NCBI GenBank assembly: GCA_900169235.1
Contig: FWCC01000296.1
Coordinates: 146,762 to 210,761, forward strand
Length of the DNA: 64,000 nt
Origin: Zarea fungicola
Taxonomy: Eukaryota; Ascomycota; Sordariomycetes; Hypocreales; Cordycipitaceae
Direction: 5' to 3'
The notes beneath the pieces were generated by a model. It was given only the letters and a program-made list of their open reading frames with translations, was not told the DNA's origin and searched no databases. Shown here piece after piece: positions 12,299 through 24,886 of the stretch; the stretch's first letter is position 1; every line of letters begins with the position of its first letter. Both the position numbers and the translations under genes were made by a program.

Positions 12299-13432
12299 TC
12301 ACTCATCTTCATCGTCAGACCTTCCATCCCGTCCTCTTGCTCTTGCTCTCTCATTTCCCTTTTTGATGGATATTATGCATCCTTGCTCCTTGAGTCGCTT
12401 AGCTAGCTCGCTACTAGGCGCCATGCCAGGAAATTCCTTGGCGCTATAAACATGGAAAACTTCCGTTTTAGTATCAGTGAGCATTGGGAAATGTTTTACA
12501 ATGGCTGCTCTCGCCGGATCGATCAGAATAAGGCTAAATTTTAGTCGAAACGGACCAGGCGTACGACAAGAAAGATCGGAGAAGCAGAAGAAACAACCTT
12601 CAACCCCTCTGTCGTCTTCTCCTACAAAGGGCGTCGCCACCGGGGTTCCCATCAAGCGGCGCTGATGTTGATACTCGTCCGGCATGTATGACGCATCCCT
12701 GGTGCCGGTGCTATCCAAAATGGAGCAGTTCAATACATAGTGAGAGTAGCGCAGATATGCTCGTTTTTCCTCTTCAGATAGACCAGGCCCGTCAATTTTA
12801 AGCTGCACAATAGGTGGTGGATCAATGACTCGTCTATCTCTGTCTCCAAACCCGCATGCTCTGGCGGCTCGAGGTTGCTGGCGGACCACCAAACTGAACT
12901 GCATGGCATCTATGGCTGATTCGCGATTCGGGCCTAGAAGATTGGGGATCCATGATGACTGTAGCCTCTGAGTCGTGGTCTGTGGCACACTGGGCCGACT
13001 TTGGCTCTCTTGGTTTCCTAGGACGTATTGAGGGTCATGGGATTGTTGAGCGGAGAATCCAGGCTGATAACGGCTTTCAGGAGTGTGCAGTCCTTGCGGC
13101 TGGCGAAACTGATCTAGAGGATGACCCGAGTATTGAGCACCATAGACTGAGCTAGTCGGCGAAGTCATGGGGTATGTCATGCCGTGCGGTCCAGCATGGT
13201 AGTGTTGGTCTTGGGACGGACCACGCATTGTCGAGGAATAGCTGGGTACACCTGCCAAGAGGCTATCCGGCGGGGGGAGCACTGTGCGTTGTTGCGTTGG
13301 TATTGTTTGAGGCAATGCCAAATGTGGCAGAGATTCTTCTCGATCATGTGTCGGGTCAGCGTGTGAGTGAGGCTCCATTGCTTCCAAAAACGCATAATCA
13401 CGCAAAGGTCTAACAGAGATGTTGTTCTGCAT
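12299..13432 (-). CDS. velC: Velvet-domain regulator, probably VelC
   Basis: A single-exon gene of 377 residues from the ATG at 13432. The frame stays open to 13576, but those 48 codons overlap a TATA-like palindrome (13511-13526) and look like promoter or leader; ATG 13378 is another possible start. The N-terminal half is Pro/Gln/Ser-rich and disordered. The C-terminal half (about 177-362) is a velvet domain with VVRQQPRAARACGFGDRDRR, IDPPPIVQLKI, RRLMGTPVATPFVG, GCFFCFSDLSCRTPGPFRLKF and VYSAKEFPGM. Known role of the family: fungal DNA-binding proteins with an NF-kappaB-like fold that link light, development and secondary metabolism as homo- or heterodimers. The CFFCFSDLSCRTPG block and the domain position suggest VelC; VosA is the main alternative. 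The gene sits alone in more than 12 kb of otherwise non-coding DNA. Confidence 0.85.
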   Translation of the reverse strand: MQNNISVRPLRDYAFLEAMEPHSHADPTHDREESLPHLALPQTIPTQQRTVLPPPDSLLAGVPSYSSTMRGPSQDQHYHAGPHGMTYPMTSPTSSVYGAQYSGHPLDQFRQPQGLHTPESRYQPGFSAQQSHDPQYVLGNQESQSRPSVPQTTTQRLQSSWIPNLLGPNRESAIDAMQFSLVVRQQPRAARACGFGDRDRRVIDPPPIVQLKIDGPGLSEEEKRAYLRYSHYVLNCSILDSTGTRDASYMPDEYQHQRRLMGTPVATPFVGEDDRGVEGCFFCFSDLSCRTPGPFRLKFSLILIDPARAAIVKHFPMLTDTKTEVFHVYSAKEFPGMAPSSELAKRLKEQGCIISIKKGNERARARGRDGRSDDEDE

Positions 13433-16400
13433 GTGGCGATTCAATGTCCCTTCCTGAATAGGACAAGGTTGCCTGCTGGCGTAATGCACAACCGCTAGTA
13501 TCGGCCGGTGGCATATATAAATATGCGGTCGATCTTGTTCAAAGGAACCAAGTGAGTAGTAAAAAAGTGCCTGCACTATATCAAGACATGTATGCTATGC
13601 GCAGACTGGCCAGAAGGATGTTTGTCTAATACAAAGGCGTATGATGATACGAGTGCGATAATTGAGGGCTCGACACTATTATATACACAATTCGCAATAT
13701 GAATCAGTCAGAGTCGAGCAAAGATGTGGTGGGAGTGCTGAGAAGAGTAGTGCGGGGAGTTGGTCTGATTCATTCAGAGGAGAGGAGTTGCGGTGCCCCC
13801 GGTCATAGCAAAAAGCAAATTCGGACAGCAACAACCAGCAGAGCCTGGTGGACCAGAGCGTGGGAGAAAAAAGCTCAATGTACGAGTATGCAGCTAGAGG
13901 TGGATTCCTAATGCGCACAACAAGACATACATGGAGGTAATGAATGGCACAAGGAAGCGGGCCGCTTCTGGAGAAGCTGTTGTGAGGTGTGCGAGAGAGG
14001 GCAAGGTGAGCGTGAGGTGGAATGGCTGAGACGGGCACTGGGCCACAAGAGAGACAGGGTCTAAAGCCGTTGTCTAGCGTGCCTCTCACAGATTTTGGGG
14101 AATTAAATGTCTCTAGTAAGCGGAATTGGGTTGGTCAAGTGATTGCGCAACGTGCTGGTCCACCAAATTTAGCAGTTCTGCTCGTCAATCAGGCAAAGGT
14201 CGTTGAATGAGGCGCGCTGGTGGTGAGACAGGTAGACGGCGTGGTGGCCGGGATGGCGGGACGGTCGGGCGCGGCTGGGGGCACGTCTGCGGAGACAGAA
14301 GCGACGGATTCATGAATATGCAACAGCAAGCAGCGGCGAGCAGCGTTTTCCCCAATGTCTTGCAAGAAGCAGCAACTGGATGGCAGTGGAGTGTTGGATG
14401 AAACTGGTGGCATAGGCTGTTGTAATGGAGAGATGGCCGGGGAGTACCGCCCAGATGAATGGCAAAGTATCCCTAGTCGCTAGCAGGTCTATAAGCTATG
14501 AGAATACTTTTGTTGGCTGAGGCCAGTCGTGTAGTAATGGGACAAGTAGTTGCCCCGAGTCGACGGGTTGAGAAATGCCCAAGCAAGCAACCAGTGACGA
14601 CAGGTTCAATGACAGATTTGCTAGGGCGCTGCGGCGTCAGGCCTAAGTCAGCCAGCGCACGTTCAGCGGAGTGCAGCAAAGCGCAGTACCACAGTCAGAA
14701 GTGACAGATCTCATTTGCGGCAAGGACAGCAACACATCCATATTCAATCCTTGTCATGGAACTGAGCCCAGCTGCTACACGACCCTGTTGAGCCTGGGCT
14801 GGCAGACCCGCCAGAAGAGCCACAGCCGGTGCCCGCCATGCGCGCCATACCTAGGCCCTGCACGGAGGATTGTTGTAACTAATATCCGTCAACAAGGAGC
14901 TGTGCCTGTGCGAACTGGATCGCGATGTAGTAGGCAGGTTGGTAGGGAACGCCACACCAGTGTGAATGCAAAAGGATTGGCGCTTGTCGCCCGAGCTTCA
15001 AATTGGCGGGAGAAGCCGTTCGCCCTGGGCTCCGTACTTTTAGCGTGTAACGACAACGGTACGGGCTCCCGTCCGCGGGTGACGTCAAGTGTCCTTTGTT
15101 ACATGGCAGCGTTGGATCTGCCAAACCCCCCAGTCGACTCAGATAGCCTTGGCCGATTGTGGACAGAGTGAATGGGGGCAAATCCAATTAGGGATGAGTG
15201 TGAACACACTTGGGATCACCACTCGTGGCTGTGAGACTTGGAATGAGATGCATCACTTTGCGCACAGTATGGACTTGCTGAAGCAGGGCAGGCCGATATC
15301 GTGCAGGCCGCTAGAGACTGGGATTCGGCCAGCCAAATGTCAGATTGTCAAATTCGGTGAAAGTAGGTGCATCCTGTGGTTAGATCAGCCCAAGCAGAAG
15401 CAGGCTGCGGTTGGACTTCACTAGGCAACAGTATGGTTCATGTTTGAATCAGCACCCTTCAACAAACAATATTGGCGAGTGCCGAATTGGGAGCTGCTCA
15501 AGGGGTAGAGAGTAAATAGATGACAGATGCCGTTTATTGCAGCTGCCGATGTGCGATCCCTGCTACCAAGTATGGGTAATTTTTAGCCTATTAGCCGCAT
15601 TACCTTGAACACGGAGAGGAGACCAAACTCGATGTGGAACCCAATGGCAAGACTTTGTTCCAGAGCACAGATGTAGACCCTACATAGCTATTTTTGTTGT
15701 TATTAGCCACAAAACTTTGGCGTTTGAGTTGTGATGGCTTTGCCCTCCATGCTCCATAACCAATACCAGTCTGGGCGGGCGCTGGAGCTGGAGATGTGCA
15801 ACATTATCCATGCGTGTTCGTTTGTTGCCTCATGCGCTGCATTCCGAGCTGGTTTTGCCAAGACATGAGGATAGCTTGGACAGCTGGTTACGAGAATGCA
15901 GTGGGAGGTGTGATGGTCTCGCAAACTAGGTCGTGTCTTGACCGGAAGTGTGAGGATCCGATCAGGCCCAGAGCCTGGAAAACTTTGGAGAGCTTTTGGA
16001 GTGTTGATGAGGACGCTCGAGATGGAGCTGGCGCCACACCCTAGAAGACACTTGTGGTGGGACTGGCAGTAGCACTAACTAGGGCAGAATGGAGTGGCTA
16101 GAGTGGCTTTTTTTTTCCAGGTTCCAAGTAGAACAGCGCAAACAGTATACGAAAAAAAAAAAGAAAAAAAAGCAAAGAGAGTCATATGGATTCGGAATAC
16201 TTATTTGTCATTGTCTATTCTTATTTCTTATCAGTCTTCTTCTCATTGTAGTTGTCTGTGATGATGGCATTGTAGCATAGCTTGTACCAGCAATGATGCC
16301 CGATGTCTTGGTTACTGTGTCTTGCTAGGTTCTACTTCGCATGTTTGGCTTGTACAAGTCCTCACAGCAGGTACATTGAAGGTGCATAGGTAGATTGCTA

Positions 16401-19400
16401 AGGTAGATGGTATGAAGTACTGTAGGTACTAATTAACGGTACAGAAAAGAAGTCCTCCCTGTGGCTGGCTGTTCCATCCCTCACGCATTAGCTCCCCCCA
16501 CCCCCCACGGCTCCTTCCTTAGTAGTAAAGGTCCAACTTGTTCCTCCCTTCCCATGGCAGCTCCCCGCCACCTGACGCCAAAGTAAACGGCAGCCGTTTT
16601 TCCCAGGGCTGATCGCTCAGTCAGCTGATGAATCCTTGTTCAACGGTCGTTTTTTTCCCCCTTGGCCACAATTTACGCCATGCCGTTTCATCAGCAAATG
16701 TACCAACTATTATTAACCAATTTTTGACTCGCCAACCCACTGACTCCCCGGCTGGCGACTCTGCAATGCCATTGATAATGAAAAGAAACCTTCGCTCGCC
16801 CATAGCCTCGCTCTGAGAGAACTTCTATTTAGGTCCATTCCGATTAGAACGAACCACTGTCACAAATCAAAATTGTCGTACTCCTTGAGACCGTGATAAC
16901 AGTCCAATTCCTTGCTCTACCCAACAACTTCTGCAAGCTTGTCGGTGCGGGGGGTGACGATCTACAACCAGCCCCGTGCCTCTAATTGAGGGACTCTTGA
17001 AGTTGTCCCTGTCGAACAGAGAAGATACCAGTTGAAGTGACTCCTCCACTAGCCGGCTTGACCTTATTAGACTGGGAGCCAAGCCTGCAGTGAAGGAGGA
17101 GGAGGGGCGGGCATGGACGAACCCCAGCAGTTGCATAATAACAGCTCCATTATTGCCGGTCCAGCTTAGATCTTGGACAATAGACAGCCTCTCACAAGTA
17201 ATTGCCAGGCAACAGGAGCTAGAGTGCAGGTGGTGTTGCTCTGATGAAAGAGATCATCACAGCCCTCTCATCCTGCATTTCTGCCTTGCCAACGCCACCA
17301 TACGCCCGCCAATTGTTTGTAGACCAGAAACGCATCATTCGGCGATGTGATCTACCTCTGTGCCAGCCACAAGACTCCATTTGAGCAATGAATTCCCCGG
17401 TCCCTACACAGAGTTCTGCATGTCTTGCAGTAAAAGCGTGCTTGCATGCACACCAAACAACGGCAATCCTGTTTATCCACTTCCCCGTTTTCGTCATTGA
17501 CGGAATATGCGTAACTAGTGCCTCTTTGGGATCTCTACCGGGTTCAATCGTTGTCTTGCAACTGTTGGAACTTGCAACGCGATAATCTTGTCCGCTCGGG
17601 GCAACAACGCGCATGTCTTGTGCCGCATGTCTTAGCCATTCTTATCGAATGTACTCTATATAACTTGGCCTTGTAGCCCTTGCCCGTCTCTGAGCGAATG
17701 TGGCCAGCTCGTGGAACTCGAACATGGCGTTGCGTGAAAGGGGGCCGTCTCCACTCTCCAGATACATGTCCCGTGTCACTGATTATCATGTTTTATTAGG
17801 TGCTGGGAATTTCGGAGCATTTTCGTATCGCAGAACCGTCGCTGCTTTCTTGCTTAGTTCCCACATTCGGTGAAAGAGCTCAATTAAACAAACATTCCAG
17901 TATTACCAAGGATTAAGTCCCCCTATCAGCATAGGAATCACGTTGGTGGATATGAAGCGCTTGCTTGGCACGAAATCTAACGGGCGGTGCGACATTCGCG
18001 ATTAAAAGCACCTATGCAACTCCAGCAAACTTCCCCCATCCGAAACATCGGCAGTAGAACTGACAAAACCAGAAAAACAAAAAGAAACAAAAAGAAAACG
18101 CACGTGGGCATCGGCTTAGACAACGATGCTTCACCGGCTGGCTCCAAGCGATCCGAATGCCAGACAATGGCGCCTTGGATCAGACTCTGACCATGAGAAA
18201 GGTGAAAACAGAAAATCTAGCGCCGATTGTGAATCACGAGGTGCCGGATTGGTAGTTATGAAAGAGAAACAGTGACCAAGACGAGGTAGTGCTGCGAATT
18301 CAGCCAACAGCCCAAAGCCAACCTGTTTAGCTCGTCTTTTCTTTTCTTTTCTTTTTTATTTTGCTCCATGAGAGACACCAGGGGTGAGTGTGACTAAGAT
18401 ACCCAATCCCGGTCTCACCGCAATGTAATAAATCGAAAATTTGAGACTGCGGGCATTGGACTTCGGCAGCGGGAGCATCCGCGCCAGTGGATTCTTTGGC
18501 GAGAAAAAAAAAAGAAATCAAGGAATAGAAGGGGAAAAAATGATGACGGAAGCGTAAACGGCGCAGATGGGCGGGCATGCAACGGTGTTTGCCTCAATTG
18601 CGATCTGTGTGACATGACAGGGACAGTCATTTTTTATCTATTGGTGGGGGGGGGGAAATGATAAGTCCAACGTGTTCATCGTCCATGCCTGGGGTGAGAG
18701 GTGGCCTTTCGATCCGAATGTACTACCGTGTACATTGTATGCTATGGCTTGTCCCTTTCCCCCCTCCCGCCTTTTCGTAGTCTGACCTCACTCAGAGCTC
18801 GTTTGTCGAGGTTAACGAGGCGTGGCCCAGGTCGAGGGTATCGCGTATTGACGTGTCTAGGAATTCAAAATACATTCCGCAGATAATCAAGCGAGTTTCC
18901 GCATCCCCCCTTCCTACCTCCCTTGTGAGTCATATCACGTAAAGGGCCTGTCGATTGGGCGTTTTGCCGCCTGCAACAAAAGTTTGGCACTATATGGAGA
19001 TCAAAATTGAAATCGAAATGGATCACGCTCTACGCGAATATAGGAGGTGATTCAGATAACTGCTTTTACCAAGCCTTGGCATTAAATGGAATTGAATCAC
19101 AGTGGACGAATATACTTGACGCTGGTCTGACACTGCATGTGGTATAAAGCTTTTATTGTATTTTTATCATAGTACCTTCTGCTTCTCCATCCATGTTTTG
19201 CTCGCCTCGAAAAGATGGCATGAACCGCGAGACCGAGTTTACGTTTTTATCACAGACAACCAAATTTCAACAACGAAATGAAGTAGAAGAGAAAGCAAAC
19301 TAAATGTACTGAAAATGAACTATACATTCAAAAATACAAAGATAGGGTCTCCTTGTAGCGTGTTTCCCAAATGAAGAACATCGACCCAAATCGCCATTGA

Positions 19401-19705
19401 CATCCCGTAGTCGATCAAAAAGAAATAATAACATGTAATATCCCAAGTCTTCAAATCTAGGTGTTCGTTCCTACACCCCGAAGAAAATAACCAATCAAAT
19501 GAAGCATCGCTGAAATTCAAGTCGCAATTTTTAATGTCAAGAATAATTTTGGGCCGACAGATCGCAACTGTCAATAAGTGGTTCTGCGTTTTAGCAGTCT
19601 ATATGCGAGGGGGTATATGTTAGTCCGAGTATAAATCGGACCAATTTCGAAACAATGAACTTGCTCATAGCAGTTGAGTTGAAGAGTCTTCGTTGGCCTT
19701 ATCCT
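13433..19705. other. Long intergenic stretch upstream of the velvet gene
   Basis: About 6.2 kb between the velvet gene and the 3' end of the DUF7729 gene, with no recognisable coding sequence. The longest open frame (14671-15171, plus) is overlapped by an open antisense frame and has no motif. Poly-A and poly-T runs occur near 16107, 16151 and 18340-18360, and a G run lies near 18645. It probably contains the velvet promoter and may contain an unannotated non-coding RNA. Confidence 0.55.
13511..13526 (-). promoter_or_regulatory. Palindromic TATA-like element upstream of the velvet gene
   Basis: GCATATATAAATATGC has 6 bp arms around ATAA and lies about 80 bp upstream of ATG 13432 on the gene's strand. 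The spacing suits a TATA box with a short leader, which is why I chose ATG 13432 over the open frame's first ATG at 13576. No transcript evidence is available here. Confidence 0.4.
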
Positions 19706-21164
19706 CTACCAGGCCATCACCATCACGACCGCTACTGTGGCAAACAATACTGTGACAAACGTCGAAGTAGCGCCGTGTGCTATGCCCAATCGGGGTGCTC
19801 CTGACGTCGCTGTATCATTCACAAATCCCGGTCCGCATATTGTATTGACTTGGCGTGCGGCACCCTTGTAAGTGGATGAAATCTTTTGCGACCGGTCCGA
19901 GGCGGCAGCGTGGAAAATGGCCATAGTTTGGCTAGTGCACCACCCGCACGAGGGGGTTGTGCTTGTTGGCAGGGACAGACCCAAGGGCATCGAATAGAAG
20001 AAAATGTCAGACGGGTTGGTAACATTTGTAACAGCGCTGGCGAAACAGTAGTTTTGCGTTTGCGGATTCTGCAAACACGTCACTGCATAGAGGGTCTTAT
20101 ATGCACGCAGACCGTCAAAGGCTGCAATGACTTGTCCCTGGTTGCTGTCGTACTCCTTTTTACAGTTGGAGGCATCTAGCAGGTTCTTGGCGGCCTGGGT
20201 AAGAAACTGATCGCATTTATTGACATCGGCTGCGCAGGTTGCATCGAGGACGCGGACGATGCTGACCAGTTGCTTCTCGGCCTGGAAGAACGAGTTGGAT
20301 GTCTGTTTAGAAAAAGAAAAGAAAGTCAGTCACTTGTTCGTCTCTTTGTGTTCGGGGCTACAGATGATAACATACTTGTAGCATCATAGAAAGTGGGTAG
20401 CACTTCTTGAAGGTTGGATCGTTCAAGAGCGTTTTCATAAAAGTAGGGCAAGCATCCGTGGTGCTGCTTGGGCTTTTGAAGATGGAGGATGGCGCGTCGT
20501 CAAAAGGGGAGGGAAGCGGTGAAGATGTAGCGTCTGACGACGACGAAGAGACGTCAGTGGTGGATGACGGCTTCCTTGGCGACAGCATTGTGCCCGAGTC
20601 TGCAGTCGGGGTAACTCCAGCATCACTGCCCGCGTCAGAGCTTGCTCGGCGAACAAGCATGTCACTGGTTTCCTGTACTGGGTTGGGATCTCGCTTCACA
20701 AGATCCAATTGCCTTGTAAAGTACGTAACTGGCATTGGCGCATGCAGATCATCGGCTATCAACTGCACCTCTTGCTCCACATCACCCGTCAAGGTAGGTA
20801 TCGTAGGCGATGCAGCGGGTACGGCGACCATGTCACTGACAGTTACATCCAGTGGATGGGGTGCCAAATCCGACCCATGAGCAGCAGCAGCGCATGTCAT
20901 GAGCATCAGCATGCCACCGGCGTGCAAGAACATAGTCGAATGACGGCGGCGCGGCGCTCTGGGGGAGGTCAATAGCAACTGCGACGACGAGGATATCGAG
21001 GAAATAGATCCGGGTCGGCGCCGGGGCCGGGACGCGGCGCGCGTCCGGGAATGATGGTTGGGCGTTGTGCTACCCGCCGTTGAGGAATGTGAGACATGAT
21101 TCGCCATGCCTTCGGCATGAGGCGGGTCCGGCTTTCTGGATGTCTTGCGGCGACGGCGAGCCAA
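19706..21164 (-). CDS. DUF7729 surface protein, probably GPI-anchored
   Basis: Exons 20376..21164 and 19706..20302 (73 bp GTATGT..ACAG intron, phase 0, join MMLQ-TSNSFFQAEKQL) give 461 residues. After a basic, Ser-rich N-terminus, a hydrophobic run starts at Met78 (MFLHAGGMLMLMTCAAAAHG). It resembles a signal peptide, so translation may really start at 20933; otherwise it is an internal signal anchor. The conserved domain (about 235-430) contains CPTFMKTLLNDPTFKKCYPLS and further spaced cysteines (CAADVNKCDQF, NCKKEYD, TCLQNPQTQNYCF, CGWCTSQTMAIF, TICGPGF). The C-terminus is a hydrophobic tail with no charged residues, as in GPI signals. I know the domain only as a fungal family of unknown function. 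A cell-surface location is inferred. Confidence 0.82.
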
Positions 21165-24100
21165 GAGAGGGCGGGTACAGACCAGAGGATTCTGCTACCT
21201 CCTATTACTACTAATACTCGCGGCTGACGTGTAATAGTGCCGGTGGGAAGCCAATGAGCTCGTGTCTACCGTAGAGTAGGGAAGGGTGGAAGAAGGCAAG
21301 AATCCGGAAACGGACGTCGAAGGATCGAAGGCGTCGCACGAAAACACGGCGCAGGACAGACCAGGTATGGGGCTACAGAAACGATTCTTTGTTGAGCTGC
21401 CGACTACTCCGTACTTGGATATGTTGTTTCTTGGCCGCTGGCCTCTGTTCGTAGCGACCGTGGCTGCGTACTATGTAGATATGTTGGAGACTTCAAAGAG
21501 TTCTTTGCCTAGAACGCACGTCGCCTGAGTGAATAGAGCTCACGTATTGCCAAGAAAAAGAAAAGAGAGACGGTAGTTGGAGACAATGGCAGTATGAAAG
21601 GAGTGTGCGTGTACTGTGATGGTACAGCAATGTGGTTGTCGAGCGACACGAGCTGGGAAAAGCTGCACAACAACGTGTCGACGGAGCCAGGATAGAAAGC
21701 TCCGTATGTACTCCGTACAAGGCAATCTATTTTTTTCTCCTTATTATTCCCTTGTCAACTCTACCAACACTATGCGGGACTGGAGCCCCGTTGGAAATGA
21801 CAGGGATGTTGGGGTACGCGGGACGGTGGGCGGTGGTGGCGGTTGGACGGTAATTAGAAGCAACTGTGGTGGGCTTCCGCTGGGATAAGAAAGCAGCTAG
21901 CCGTGAGACGTAACAAGGCTCGATTTATTGGATAAGGGCAGGCAATGGATAAAAAGCCGACGAAAAGGTGAGATATTTAGCTGCAGAGGAAGATTGTGTA
22001 GCAACTGGCCAGACTGGCATCTTATTAGCGCCCGATAGAGGAGAGGCACATTGCTGTCGACGGCTGCCATTTTATCAGTCCGTGTGTCTGTCCTAGCGGT
22101 CGCCTGGCCCCCTTAGCGGCCTTTCTTTGGTACAGTGCTGTGCTGTGCCTGAGAAGCTTGTGGCCACCAGGCACGCACTAGTCCATCTCAGTGTGGGTGA
22201 GCATGAAGCCCCAAAAATGGCGTCGGTATTTAATGACTGGCTATCCTGCGGAGCACGGCTGCATCTCTCATTGGTGTTGAAAAAGATCACTCAGTTGAGG
22301 CAAGCCAAATAATAAAAAATGGTGCCTTTTGGCGGGTGCCAGGTGGAGGCCCTGCAGGTACGATACGGGAAGCCCACATAATACCTCGCTCCAGGCCACG
22401 CCATGCAATACCCATCCGTGATGGACCATCCTGCTTGCTATATACATACATAGTAAGTTACATTCCCTATTCTTATAACCAGGGCTGTTATATGTGAAAT
22501 CTCGCTTGAAAGTGTGTCCTTGTCCTTCTACCGCGTTGAGCGGTGTCGTCTGCGTCTTTTCTCATATGGCAGCCAGAAGAAACTTGGACAGCGGATGGTC
22601 AATTGATAATTGCTGGTGGTAATTGCCCAAAACTGATTACACCTATTCCATTACTCGGACGACCATCGCCCACTCACTCACCGTAAGCCAGCCATACTAA
22701 CTAGCCCAGCATCATAGTTACCATCATCAGGCCATCCAATCAAATCCATTTGAGCAAGAGAAGTGAGACTCATAAAAAAGTGGGAAAGCCAAGAGAAACA
22801 ATATGACCTATTTGTTTATCGAACGTTGTGTTCTCTTCATGTCCTAGTGATAAACGGCGCTTCTAGAAGAAGGGACGGGGGTGCCAACAAAAGCTTCAAG
22901 CCCCTTGCTGCGTCTGGTGTATCGATGCAATGTTGTCGGTGTTGCATCGTGTGCTATGTACTCCGTACAGATTGCCAGTATGACCGTAGCTATTGTTGTA
23001 TATGTTATTATTAATACCACTTTGACTCTCATTGTCTGAACATTCTCTAAAGCAATTTACTCGTGCAAGGGCTGCGGGGAAAGACGAATAGCACCACTGA
23101 AGCCAGGGCCAACATGCAATCCTAGCAGCCACCTTGAAACTATTGGACCACCGATTCTTTGTGTCGAGCACGCGACGCCACTAGGCAGTTCTACAAGGAG
23201 GTCTAGACCAGCCGCTAGAACAAGGGTAGTAGTGGGTTCACTATTCTAAATTAGTAAAATTACTAATATGCGGCCTTGCCATGCGCGCCAAGCATTCAAA
23301 GCTTCTGTGCCTGCCAAGGAATAAATACTGGTCGTGGTACTGTGACAACTACCAGCAGTCAGTGGTCGGTCAGAGGTCATGCAGTCTCAGTCAAAATGAT
23401 CGGTATTGATCGCACTTTGTTTAGTAATTAGTTGGCATTTTCTGTGTCGTCAATCCGTTATTTAAGTCGTCAAATTCTCCGATTGCAAGGGGCAAATCTT
23501 GCGGAGTAGACGTGGCGCGACTTCCTTCTCATTATAGCCGACATACAAGTTAAGATTCTTGTCATCACATTCGGTGACAATATTCACGCAATTACAATTA
23601 TCAGTAGCGGCAAGCAACCCCCCGTTGTCCCATTGGCTTCTCTTGACTCAATACATAATCTCTGTACACAATCTCATCCCTGTACGTACACATTGCGGTC
23701 ATCTGCCTTCTCGACACAAGCCTCTCGATTATTTCTCTGTACGTAAGCAATAGTTGACATCCTTTCTTTTTTTCCCGAACGCTGCCGGTTTCTAGAATTG
23801 CGTTGGCTTCCTCACATATCCATTCTCTCTCCACTGCGGAGTACCAAAGTCAAGTACCCAGAGGCCACTTATCAATCTATCCCATACAGAACAATCCGCT
23901 TCAATATGTATTAATTAATCAACTGTCATTATTACGTATGTCTCTACGCTTGTAGGTCCTCTTTGTTCGTATCTTTTGAAACCAGGCATTTCTAGCTATC
24001 AAATTTGCTACTGCTAATTAAAGATCCAGTCACCTGGGCGTGCTAAGCGCCACTTCCGTGAGTACAACTGTGTTTTAGAAAGAAAACACGCAGGCCTCTT

Positions 24101-24886
24101 CTTTCCCTTTTTCTTTGCGTTTCTCAAGCCTTATTCTACATGATAAGTTTAAAGCGTGCCAAGGGGCTTTTTATGATGGTAGGAAACTAGTGATCCACTA
24201 TCCCAAGTCGCCTATTCGACACGCACTGCTTTGGAAACAGTCTCAGGTAAATATGTTGTCAGAGGAACAAGTCAAAAAGAATATATAAGAATATTTATTT
24301 GTTCATGTCAACAGGCGAACTACCGGATGTAGATGTAGTACGCATGCGCACCGTCGAAGTTGTTTCGCTTAGCCTCGTCCCAGCCTTCAGAAAGTAAAGT
24401 GCTATTTTTCTTTCGAGTCAAACTTTTGCCTTCGGCTTTTCTGTACAGAACATATCAATCTAAAGAGGCTATTGCATATGTTCTTCTGATGAAATCATTA
24501 AATTATTACCATCACTAGGCTGCGGAATATCAAGCGCGTCGAGACTGATCACCATCAAAACTCAGTCTTTTTTGGGGCAAATGTCAAATACATTGATGTA
24601 TTGAGGGGAATTAAAAATATACCGCAGAGCATTAAAGCATGCCCATAAATAGAAACCAAATAGAAAAAGAAAGATCGTCTATATACACACTTTTTATTCC
24701 CGACCCAGAAGTTGATGTAAACCCCCGTTCATGTTTTTTTCTCTTTACATGCAACGTTCAAAAGGGACACTAAAAACGACAAGAAAGAAAAACGCCGGAT
24801 AGCATGCAAGAGAACGGTGGAACCCTATTCTCATATGAAAATTTAAGCAAAATCTTGCGCAAATAAGCCAATTACCCCTCCTTGCT
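21165..24886. other. Intergenic: DUF7729 promoter side and ABC transporter 3' flank
   Basis: These 3.7 kb contain no supported gene; all frames are under 100 codons and motif-free. The stretch holds three exact TACTCCGTAC copies (21405, 21709, 22959) and a small hairpin at 23250-23267. Much of 23880-24880 is AT-rich. Confidence 0.55.
23250..23267. repeat. Short AT-rich perfect hairpin
   Basis: ATTAGTAA-AA-TTACTAAT has an 8 bp stem and a 2 nt loop. In AT-rich DNA this can occur by chance, and no function is claimed. Confidence 0.6.

Noticed and set aside
14671..15171. 166-codon plus-strand frame near the velvet gene
   Set aside because: No recognisable motif, overlapped by an open antisense frame, and no intron signals extend it.
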